Assembly: GCA_036346355.1 (NCBI GenBank)
Contig: CM070579.1
Span: 6,510,001-6,574,000 of the forward strand
Direction of reading: 5' to 3'
DNA: 64,000 bases
Origin: Rhipidocladum racemiflorum
Lineage: Eukaryota; Streptophyta; Magnoliopsida; Poales; Poaceae
Below, piece by piece: positions 54,250 through 64,000 of this stretch (positions are counted from its first letter, which is position 1; each line of letters begins with the position of its first letter). The notes beneath the pieces were generated by a model. It did no database searches. It saw nothing but the letters and a program-made list of their open reading frames with translations, and was not told the origin of the DNA. The position numbers and the translations under genes are program-made.

Positions 54250-54681
54250 AATTTTTATCATGCTGAGAAGTATCAAAATTTGCATTAAATTACTACCAAG
54301 AGACGTCAGAAGTTTTCTTAGTTCCTGCAGGTCAACACAAGCGTGACATCTACTCACCGATTCCATTATTATTTTCTAGGTTGTCTGTTAAACCTGCAGG
54401 TCAACTGTAGGCCAATTTCAGACAGGCATGACATCGACTTGGCCATCACTACACAAGACTAAAAACTGCAGGAAAAGGCAGATTTAGCTGCATTTCTGAG
54501 AGCTTGCTCTGAGATAACAGTGAACCCCACTACAACAATTTCTTGAAAACCCACTGCATGTCAGCCTGTAGGCCAATCTTTTTCTTTTTTTTCTTTTTCT
54601 TTTTTTTGTAAGGGAAGCGAGATTTCATTGATTAAACATGGGTTACAGTACAGTTAGCAAGTATCAAGTACTCAATGCAAC

Positions 54682-54896
54682 TTCGGAAGGGAGTGTATAG
54701 GCATCATCCGGATGTTTTTGTCCTAAAAATCATCCAAACTTTGGACCGTACGATCAAAACACACATCCATAAGATCAACCCACCTCGAATTCAGGGGGGG
54801 TGTGCATCGATCTGAAAGCAAATCCAATGGCCCAGAATTTGGATAATGGTTGCTAAAGAAAACATCCGGATGAAACTTATCAAAACCCCTTCGGAA
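54682..54896. repeat. MITE-like element with CATCCGGATGTTTT termini
   Basis: The left end TTCGGAAGGGAGTGTATAGG and, as complement, the right end TTCCGAAGGGGTTTTGATAA are followed on both sides by TCATCCGGATGTTTT. About 215 bp. No convincing duplication. Confidence 0.6.
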
Positions 54897-55328
54897 ACTA
54901 GCTAGGCAAACAGAAAAATACCATCCCGCCCAGAGGAGGATCTAGGATTTTCAAAATGGATGTTTAGAATTATAAAAATATTGTTCAATATAAAATATAA
55001 ATATTCATAAATAAAAATATAAAGTACAAATTATTCTTACTAGAGACAACACCAAATAATTTAGAGATGTGTGAATTTGAGATTTCAAATCTACATGCTA
55101 CCTCTTTATTTTTGAATGCTCTACATGCTACGTTTCAAAAACCATAATTCACTGTTACAAATGAACATAACACTGATAGAGTTGTGAATTGAGAATTTTA
55201 GATTTGGGAATCAAGAATTAAATTCACCAGTGCGGTTGTCAATGCCAAATGTCCAGTTATTGCATGTTGTTTTAGCACTACTTCCCGCCATGCCAGATGC
55301 CACCACCTTGAACCACCGGTCATTGATG

Positions 55329-55503
55329 GCATCGCACCTTCCATCCCCGACTCAATGCTTGCTATGGCATAGGGCTGCCATGCAACAAACCGCGCGCTAC
55401 CCTGCCGGACACCGCCGCCCTAACTTGTTGGGTGTCATCGGTGTCGCACCCTCCATCCCCTGAGTCAGTGCTCATCGTGGCCATAGGGCCCATGGCGGCC
55501 ATG
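55329..55503. repeat. Imperfect tandem duplication, about 112 bp apart
   Basis: A stretch at 55329-55383 (GCATCGCACCTTCCATCCCC then GCATAGGGCTGCCATG) recurs at 55441-55503 (GTGTCGCACCCTCCATCCCC then CCATAGGGCCCATGG). Origin unknown. Confidence 0.5.
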
Positions 55504-55711
55504 TCTTGCACTGCTCCATGTGTCGCTACCTGCCTTGTTGCCTTTGGACGTTTGCCAGTGCCGGTGGCTGCTCGGTTCTCGTCTGCTACCCTACTCCCTG
55601 CCGGCTCGTGCCTGCCTCATGATACTCGTCCTTCATTGTCAAGCTGCCAACTGCCGCCTGTGCTACCGCCATAGAGAGAACGAGGGAGCATGGGGTGTGA
55701 GTAATGGAAGA

Positions 55712-58700
55712 TGTCGGGACCCCGAATTTGCAAATCCGGACCCTCTGTGTATTCAGCGCTAGTCCAGGAACACGCTAGTGCACACAGTCTTAACATCGGT
55801 AAATATCACAATCATACCACTCGATACTAATAAAGTACTTTTATTTAAGTAGTCAAACTGGTTACTCGACCTTATGGTCAAGTTACAAATGTATGCCTTG
55901 CAGGGCGAAACTTATTAAGAGAGAAATAGTAGCAGCGGAAAATCAAATAACTTCGTGGCGCCATCCAGTATACCACAGGCAACTGACTGGGCTCGCTTCC
56001 CTAAGTAGACGGTTCCTCTTGGAGCTCCTCCTCCAAAGCCGGTGTAGTCTCCTCTTCAACTGGTGTTGTATTGTGGCAAGGGTGAGTACTTGGTACTCGG
56101 CAAGTCATGCATGTAATGCAAGCTAATATACTACATGCATGGCTTGATACAAAGGAATGGCTCAAGGTATATTTGCAAGAAATGAAAGATTTGACAAGTA
56201 GCATAAGTAGATTCAAAGCAAAGAGAAACAAGTAAAGTATAATTAACTTTTCCAGGAGTTTAGTAAACATCTTTCCCATCCTAAACCACATTTCCATCAA
56301 CATCATTATTAATCCAACCCAACCTTTCAAAACCAAGTTATTTTTGAGAAAATCTAACCCTTGACTGTAATTCCCGAGTGATGTCCAATACCGCGGACAC
56401 GGCTATTCGAATAGATTCTACACTCTGCAGAGGTTATGCACTTTACCCACAAGATACAAATCAAACACCACAAAGGCGAGTTCCGTAACAAAGTCTTTCT
56501 AAACCTCTAACAATACAAGTGGTCCTCCCGGTTATTGCACACTAACCCTTCCCTTAGCTAAGGCGAAGTTTAGGCCAATCAACCGTTAGATGGGTACTGG
56601 CCTCACTTCCAGACGCCCCCCGCACAACTTACACAAAGGGTGTAGTTGACCTCCCGAGGTCCCACAGTGCGTTATTAGCAACTTAGTCAACTAGGTCTGT
56701 CCCATTCTGGACATGTGGTTGCACGTTAGACCCGATTCAAAGGCTTGCAAGGTTAAGTCCTTAGGGTGACCAGTGGCAAGACTACCCGAAGAACCAAATC
56801 AACATCCCCAATGCCACAACCGGCCCAATTGATTATTCTTGCCACATGCCCCGATCGAAAAACTATTTATCAAACCCCGCTTGATTACCATGCACCACGT
56901 GCCATCAACATCACATGATACCTTTCCAAAACAGGTTAAATATATCATTAAGTCAATATTAACATTTGATTGTCCAAAATAATGTAATGAGCACGAAAGG
57001 TGTCTAAGCAAAGATACTACTACGATCTAAACCCATGTTGGCAATTTTAGTAATGTCCAACTAGTAATCCACAACTAGGGTGACAAGGGTCATGGCACAT
57101 ATTTAAATAATCAAGGTGTCATACAGCAAATTGGTGTTTATCTAATCCCCCATATTTAAATAAAGTATTTTCTAATTGAACTAGCATGCAATAAGTTAAA
57201 TCAAAATAAGTTTCAAAATAGGATAAACATGGTCAAAGCATAACTTGCCTTCAAAAAGTACTTGTTCTTGGTCTTGAGTTGGATCCTGAGTTAATACTTC
57301 TCCTTCGAATCCTTCCGGCACTTCAACGTCTACTCGTAAAGCGTGCAAATAGCAATACACGAATAAACAATAGGCAAAAAGTGTCCAAACATCCAAATAA
57401 AATCCATGAACAGAGAGAACATAATTTTATGAATTTTTAGAAACTGGAATCGTCAAATTTGGAGTTAAAATGCAAAAGTTATAATTATTTAAAGTTTAAA
57501 TAATCAATTAAATAATTTTACAGAGAAAAACTTTAGTCCAAATATTAATTAAAATTCATATTTAGGTAGGTCTCAATTTCATACAAATTTAGAAATTTGA
57601 ATCACTCAAATCGGAGTTGAAACACAAAAGTTATAAGCGTTTGAAGTTTGAATCAAAATCTGAAATCATTATTTCGAATTAATAAATCATTTTCTTTTTT
57701 CAGAAATTAATTATTGCGTCAGCCTGGACACGTGGACCAATCGGGTGATGACACGTGGCCTCGGTCCACGGACGCCAAGACGGCCTCGGCTCGGTCCCAC
57801 CGCTGGGCTCGACCCACGGCTCGCGATCGGCCAGGCGGGCCCTCGACACGCGGGCCCGGCGTATCGAGAGACTGCGTGCTCAGCGTCGCGCCGCGGCTCG
57901 GCTAGGCACACGTGGCTCGATCGCGTGCGCTGATTTGAAAATCAACGGCCGCGATTAGATCTAGGATTTACGCGTTCTAAATCAAGACCGCCGATCCGGG
58001 CCGCTCGATCTAGATCGGACGGTCCAGATCTAACCCTAAAGCTACAACGCATCTAACCTCACCGTAGTAGGATCTAGATCTAACGGTCTAGAACAGATCT
58101 GGGTTTTACGGGTTCGGAAACACGTGATTCACCGCTGCCGCTCGATTAGATCGGACGGTGGATGGAGCTTATGACGGCGATGGCGGCAGGCGGCGAGGCG
58201 CATCGGAGGTGAAGACGACGACGATTGCAACGGCGTTTCCGCCCTTCCGGCGAGGTGAAAGGTCCTATCTCGTGCGCCTTGACTCGGGAATCTCGGATCC
58301 GAGCTCAAGCACGGCGGAGACGGCTTGACGGGCGAATCCGGAGTTAACCGCGGCGGAAAGCTTCCCCAACTACGGCGAGCTCGTGCGGCTAAACGGCGGC
58401 GGCTCAAGCGTGAAAGGTGAGGGGCACGGGTGCGCACGGAAACGGGGGTTCTCGGGCCACCACCCACGCTTTAAATAGCCTCGGCTTCCGGGCTCAAATC
58501 GAAACCCTACCGAGCTCGCCACGGCGGCGGCGGAGGAATCCGGCTCGGATTCGGCGGGGGAGACGAAATCGTGGCCGTACACGTGGATGATCAACGGTCC
58601 AAATCGCACGGCGCCACGGGTCCGGGTCGAACCCGGTTGGACCGGTGCGGACTAAATCCGACCGTTGGATTCCGATCCAACGGTCCGAATTGATCGAGGT

Positions 58701-59073
58701 TCGATCGGATCGCGTGGCTCGGGTCGGGTTCGGGTCGGACTCGAACTCGAGTCTGACTCGGGCTCGGTCGGATGAACAGTACAAACCCACTCGCATTTTC
58801 CAGCGATTTAATAATTAAAATAATTCCCAGAAATTCATTTAATTCATTAAAAATATCAAAATACTCAGAAAAATTCCAGAAAAATTCTGGAAAATACTTT
58901 AGGGTATTTGGGACTCAAATAAAATATTTCCAACAAAATTTTATTTGCAAAATTTAATTCTTTAATTAATTCAAAATGGAATAAATTCAAATAAATTCCA
59001 GAAAATTCCAAAAATTCACCAAAGTGCCAAATCACACATGAATGTAAGAAAAGCAAAATTTTGGGGTGTTACA
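55712..59073 (-). repeat. 3' LTR of a Tekay/Del-like gypsy element
   Basis: On the minus strand it begins TGTAACACCCCAAAATTTTG at 59073, right after a purine tract (AAGGGGGGAGGTT, plus 59074-59086), and ends GGGGTCCCGACA at 55712. The length of about 3.36 kb and the TGTAACACCCC start are typical of Tekay. The matching 5' LTR is outside the window. The GC-rich interior (57711-58760) yields spurious ORFs. Confidence 0.8.
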
Positions 59074-59089
59074 AACCTCCCCCCTTAAT

Positions 59090-61105
59090 AGAATCTCGTC
59101 CCCGAGATTCAGGGCTTACTAAAGGAATAGGTTTGGAAACTCTTTCCTCAAATCCTCTTCGCGTTCCCAAATTGCTTCACTCTCCGTGTGGTTGCTCCAC
59201 TGTACTCTACAGAAACGGGTTGACTTGTTTCTAGTTTCTCGATCCATTGTGTCTAGAATCCTCACGGGATGCTCCTTGTAAGTCAAATCTTCTTGCAACT
59301 CAATTGACTCTAGCGGTGTCTGTTCCTCAGGAACTCGGAGACACTTCTTCAACTGGGACACATGGAATACGTCATGCACTCCTGCTAACGATCGTGGGCA
59401 ACTCCGGTGATAAGCAACTTCGCCTCTGCGGCTCAAAATCTTAAATGGTCCAACATAACGGGTGCAAGTTTCCCTTTGGCATGGAACCTCTTAACTCCCC
59501 TAAGAGGCGTAACTCTGAGGTATACAAAGTCTTCTGGTTCAAAACTCAAGTCTCGGCGACGGTTGTCAGCATAACTCTTCTGTCGTGATTGGGCTATCTT
59601 CAATCTCTCCCTGATCATGGCAATCTATTCTTAGCTTCTTGGAGAATATCAGGCCGAAGACACGGCGCCACGGTCTCATTCCAATTCAATGGCGTCCGAC
59701 AGGTCGACCATACAAAGGCCTCAAAAGGTGACATCTCAGAACTAGCTTGGTAACTATTATTGTAATCGAACTCGGCATACGGCAAACTCTTATCCCAAGA
59801 GGTAGCATAAGCCAATGCACATGCTCTTAACATATCCTCCGTAATCTGGTTGACTCTTTCTGGCCTGTCCATCCGCCTGTGGATGATAAGTCATCTTGAA
59901 GTTTAAACGGGTTCACATGGCTTCATGCAACTTATTCCGAGAATCTTGAGGTAAATTGGGTACCTCTGTCCGATACAATCCTCTTTGGCACTCCGTGCAA
60001 ACAGACGATCCTCGATCATGTACAACTCGCTAATTTATCTCCGAGTAAGTGGTCTTCACGGGATGAAATGGGCGACCTTGGTCAAGCGATCCACTATAAC
60101 CCATATGGAGTCGTGAACCTCCTTGAGTCTTAGGCAAACCGGTAATGAAATCCATTCCGATTTCCTCCCACTTCCACTCAGTATCTTCGGTACTGCAACA
60201 ATCCTACTGGTCTCTCGATGCATTGCCTTGACTCTTCGGCATACGCCGCACAATGCAACATGCTCGGCAACTTCACGCTTCATGCTCGGCCACGAATCTT
60301 TCTTTCAAATCCCGATACATTTTGGCGCTTCGGGATGAATTGAATACTTGGAGTCATGGGCTTCTTCTAGAATCAATCGCTTCACTCCTTTTGTTCGGCA
60401 CACAAATGCGATCCTTCATCCATAACGTGCCTTGCTCATCCAACTTGAAGTCCTCTGCCTTGCCTTCCTCCTTGATGGTCTTAATCCTCGCGGATCTTGC
60501 CATCATCCTTCCTCGCCTTCCTCGGATCTGATCCTCTAGGGTAGGCTTTACTTCTAATGCTGCCAAGAATCCACTAGGTACCACCTCAATCTTCATTCTC
60601 TGAAAATCCTTACATAACTCATCCTGATTTGTGGCTAGCAACATACTCACGGTATGGCTTTTCCGACTCAAGGCATCGGCAACTACGCTGGCTTTCCCGG
60701 ATGGTAATGGATTCCAACATTGTAGTCCTTGATCAACTCTAACCATCTCCTCTCGCCTCATGTTCAGATCCGACTGGGTGAATATGTACTTAAGGCTCTT
60801 ATGATCCGTGATACACTTCACATCTGCTCTCGATCGATAGTGACGCCATATCTTCAAGGCATGCACTACGGCCTAACTCTAGGTCATGTGTCGGATAATT
60901 TTCCTCATGCGGCCTCAATCGCTTTGATGCATAAGCGGCGACCCTTCCATTCGCAGACAAGACACATCCAAGTCCTTGGCGCGATGCGTCACAATAAATA
61001 TCAAAGCTTTGATTAACATCCCAGAACTAACACTGGTGCTGATGTCAATCGCTTCTTCAGCTCATGAAATCCTTTCTCACATTCTGACGTCCATGCAAAC
61101 TTCTG
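59090..61105 (-). pseudogene. Tekay-like gypsy pol, 3' half, frameshifted
   Basis: Minus-strand pieces in order: LQKFAWTSECEKGFHELKKR (reverse transcriptase/RNase H junction, 61105-61040), ITDHKSLKYIFTQSDLNMR and VADALSRKSHT (RNase H, about 60800-60650), an integrase zinc-finger region (about 60280-60220, VALCGVCRRVK), an integrase tail (59870-59620), VFHVSQLKKC (about 59360) and a chromodomain (EHPVRILDTMDRETRNK to AIWEREEDLRKEFPNLF, 59265-59125). At least six frame changes occur. The 5' part is cut by the copia element starting near 61107. Confidence 0.85.
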
Positions 61106-61106
61106 A

Positions 61107-62724
61107 AGGGTTTCGTAGCATGGAAAACAAAAATTTTTTCTACGATTGCAACCAAACACCAAGATCATATCTAGGAGATGCAAGTAAACGGTTTCAGAAG
61201 GACTCACCTCGTAGACCGAAAGCGGGTATAACGCTCCCGCAAACAAACGTGGTTGATGTAGAGGTACACTCCCGACTTCAAAGTCGCGAAGATGAGCGCC
61301 ACAAACGGCAGCGCCCGCATTTGGTCACACGCACGGATCAACGATGACCTCCAATCCCTCGTTCCCGGGCGTGGAAGTAGTGGATCCTCGGAAACTCCAA
61401 AGAACACTACGACTTAGTGGTGGTGGTGGAGAAACTATTTCAGGCCGCTTAAGCTACCGCTTGAAAAAGGATCAACAGGAGGAGGGAGAAAGGACCAACC
61501 AAAGGGTCAAATGGATGAACACCAAAGAGAGGAGCTCCTCCTCCCTTTTATAGGAGGAGGAGGAGGCTAGGCCAAGGGGTGGCCGGCGCATGGGGCTGCC
61601 CCTTGCCCTCCCTCTCTTCATGTGAGTGATCTCTCCACTCACTTTAAAACATCCCACTTTGGTTTCCAATAAAACCCCACTCAAGAAATGAAAAGTTTTC
61701 TCCCATAAATAAATAAAACATTTTTATTTCAGATATTTTAATATTTGTTAATTCTTTTAATTAACAAACATTAACATATACCCCTTTAACTATTCGATAT
61801 CCCAAACTATTCGGCGATACTCGAAATAGTCCATGTAATGTCCATACTTTTCTCCGGTGTTTCGTATCCACTCAAATGCATCGATGAACTTTAAGTGTGT
61901 CACCCTACGGTTCGTGAATAAAATGGACATGATTGAGACACCTCTCAGATCAATAATCATCACGGATCTGGAGATCCATAATGACTCCCATTCACTCAAC
62001 GATGAACTAGTGATCGCGTAAACCAGAAACGACATAACCAATTCCTTTTGTCTCACGATATTTTACTTGTCCAGGATCCGATCATCAGTATCAACTATAC
62101 CTAGTTCGATCCCGCTATCGACAAGTACTCTTTACTGCTTCGTGATATAACATTCTTGTGACCTAGTCACATGCTTGCAAGCGATGTCAATGTGATATCA
62201 CCGAGAGGGCCCAGAGTATATCTCTCCGTCATCCGGATGGACAAATCCCACTCTTGATGCATGAGCCTCAACTAATACTTTCATAGTACCCAAATCCATC
62301 TTTATAGTCACCGTGTTACGGAGTGACGCTTTGATGTCATCAAAGTACTCTTCCTGAGTTAGTGATTGACATCATCTCATGGTCTAAGGAAAAAGGGCTA
62401 TTTCGTATGTGTTTGATACAAAGCAACAAACTAAATGACTTGATCGTATTTGCTATACCAACTTGGGTGTTTGTTCATCATATCATTCTTCTAATGACAT
62501 GACCCGTTATTAACAACATCCAATGTTCATGATCGTGAAACCTTGATCATCGCTTAATCAACGAGCTAGTTTAAAAAAGCTTTACTAGGAACCCTTTTGT
62601 TTATTAAACACACATGTATTAACGTTTCCGATTAATACAATTTTAGCATGAGAAATAAACATCTATTATAAACATGGAATATGATAATAAACAATTTATT
62701 ATTGCCTCTCGGGCATATTCCTTC
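61107..62724 (-). repeat. 3' LTR of an Angela/BARE-like copia element
   Basis: On the minus strand the start reads AGGAATATGCCCGAGAGGCA and the end TTTTTGTTTTCCATGCTACG, both close to the conserved ends of Angela/BARE LTRs. The usual TGTT at the start and CA at the end are not visible, so boundaries are approximate. The length of about 1.6 kb fits. It lies inside Tekay-like pol. Confidence 0.8.
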
Positions 62725-62729
62725 GCCTC

Positions 62730-64000
62730 CCACTTGCACTAGAGTCAATAATCTAGATTACATTGTGATGATTCTAACACCCATTGAGTTCGTGCTGATC
62801 ATGTTTTGCCCTTGGGAGAGCTTTAGTCAACGAGTCCGCCACATTCAGATCCGTGTGTACTTTGCAAATCTTTATATCGCCATCCTTGACATGTTCACGG
62901 ATGGAGTGACACCGGCGCTTAATATGCTTGGAATTCTTGTGTGACCTTGGTTCTTTAGCATTGGCTATGGCACCATTGTTGTCACAATAGATAACCATCG
63001 GGTCCAACGCACTCGAACCACACCTAGTTCGGATATGAACATCTTCATCCAAACCGCTTCTGCTACCGCTCAAGCAAAGAATATATTCCGCCTCTGTTGA
63101 AGATCCCGCCACCACATTGCTTGGAACTTCTCCACTCACCGCTTCCTCCATTCATTTCAAAAATGTACCCAGATTGAGACTTAGAGTCATCCGGATCGTT
63201 GTCAAAGCTAGCGTCGACGTAACATTTTGGCGACGAGCTCTTCTTCACCACCATATATGAGAAACATATCTTTAGTTCTTCTTAAGTACTTAAAGATATT
63301 CTTGACCGCCCAATCCAGTGTTCAAAACCTGGATCGACCGGGTACCGCTAGTCAAACTAATAGCATGTGCCACATCCGGTCTTGTACACAACATAGCATA
63401 CATGATAGAGCCTATGGTGAAGCATAGGGAATCTTATTCATTACTTCTCTATCTTCTGCTTTGTAGCTGGACTCGAGTCTTACTCAACGCCTTGCCTTGC
63501 AACATAGGTAAGAACCCTTTCTTACTTTCGTCCATTCTAAACTTCTTTAGAATCTTGTCAAGATATGTACTTTGTGATAGCCCAATCAAGCGCCTCGATC
63601 TATCTCTATAGATTTTGATGCCTAAAATATATGCCGCTTCACCAAGGTCCTTCATTGAAAACTTAATGCTTAAGTAATCTTTTACACTTTTCAAAAGTTC
63701 TATATCATTTCCAATCAACAATATGTCATCCACATATAATATCGTAAATGCTATAGAGCTCCCACTCACTTTCTTGTAAACACAAGATTCTCCGTAGGTT
63801 TGGACAAATCCAAAACCTTTGATTACCTCATCAAACGGAGATTCCAACTTCGTGATGCTTGCTTCAGTCCATAAATGGATCGCTGAAGTTTGCATACCTT
63901 ATCAAGATCCTTAGGATCAACAAAACCTTTGGGTTGTATCATATACAACTCTTCCTCAATATTTCCATTAAGGAACGCGGTTTTACATCCATCCGCCAAA
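62730..64000 (-). pseudogene. Angela/BARE-like copia reverse transcriptase and RNase H, cut by window edge
   Basis: On the minus strand from 64000: a WQMDVKTAFLNG-like stretch with one missing base, YMIQPKGFVDPKDLDKVC, then GLKQASRSWNLRFDEV, catalytic ILYVDDILLIGND (about 63745-63705), MKDLGEAAYILGIKIYRD, and SQSTYLDKILKKFRMD. RNase H follows: CYVDASFDNDPDDSKSQSG (about 63235-63175), MVIYCDNNGAIANAKEPRSH (about 63000-62940) and VHTDLNVADSLTKALP (about 62860-62810). A purine tract AAGTGGGAGG precedes the LTR at about 62725-62735. Several frameshifts are present. Confidence 0.88.

Larger units (their letters stand above)
54250..55711. other. Intergenic; displaced distal upstream region of PrxQ
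   Basis: Before the insertion this lay next to 48994. It contains a T-rich tract (54578-54608) followed by GAAGCGAGATTTCATTGATTA, resembling the 3' end of a non-LTR element on the minus strand. There is an AT-rich stretch (54950-55220) and a GC-rich stretch (55230-55680) whose short ORFs are not credible. Confidence 0.5.

Noticed and set aside
57711..58796. Overlapping GC-rich ORFs on both strands
   Set aside because: They lie within the long Tekay-like LTR and show no domain or consistent frame.

Overview
This is a nuclear segment from a plant, most likely a grass. Three ordinary host genes sit in a dense, nested field of transposable elements. The evidence for a grass is the mix of retrotransposon lineages (Reina-, Tekay- and Retand-like gypsy; Angela/BARE-like copia), many hAT, Tourist and Stowaway MITEs, GC-rich 5' exons, and a plastid transit peptide on a peroxiredoxin Q. 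This is an inference from sequence character; no species is claimed.

Host genes. (1) NOG1, a nucleolar GTPase of 60S ribosome assembly, minus strand, 13391-15400, one uninterrupted coding exon. (2) A mitochondrial adrenodoxin-type [2Fe-2S] ferredoxin, plus strand, seven coding exons, 31176-34672; the exon phases close into 181 residues with all four cluster cysteines. (3) Plastid peroxiredoxin Q, minus strand, four exons, 47213-48733, 218 residues with the CX4C catalytic pair. A short small-heat-shock-protein remnant lies at 5896-6134. A TATA box, a donor site and three site II (GGCCCA) boxes at 30660-30900 suggest that the ferredoxin shares a divergent promoter with a minus-strand transcript. 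That transcript may be the distant 5' UTR exon of NOG1.

Layout. 1-1318: 3' end of a copia element with its LTR. 1319-8750: degenerate repeats, a copia-like LTR split by a hAT MITE, the sHSP fragment, an AT-rich fold-back minisatellite and a Tourist MITE. 8945-12790: dead hAT transposon, LINE fragment and CACTA end. 13-18 kb: NOG1 and small repeats. 18191-29476: complete Retand/Tat-type gypsy with TSD AAAAC, minus-strand gag-pol remnants and a plus-strand intron-bearing extra ORF. 30-36 kb: divergent promoter, ferredoxin gene and MITEs. 36.7-40.5 kb: dead TTF-zinc-finger hAT-type transposase cut by a Mutator-like element with a perfect 9-bp TSD. 43390-46399: non-autonomous hAT with an 8-bp TSD that contains a solo LTR (TSD TTGGC) with an array of short palindromes. 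47-49 kb: PrxQ. 48995-54249: structurally intact Reina-like gypsy with LTRs that look identical, inserted 262 bp upstream of the PrxQ start codon. 55.7-64 kb: Tekay-like gypsy (3' LTR plus pol) interrupted by an Angela-like copia that runs off the window.

The genes do not form a pathway or operon. The window's interest lies in insertion history and its possible effect on NOG1 and PrxQ regulation. A technical point matters: the two LTRs of the 18-29 kb element differ mostly by 1-3 base gaps, and the repeats at 59-64 kb are also full of frameshifts, while the host genes and the Reina element are clean. Reading frames in high-copy repeats should therefore be treated as possibly affected by consensus errors. 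I found no clearly new biological system.
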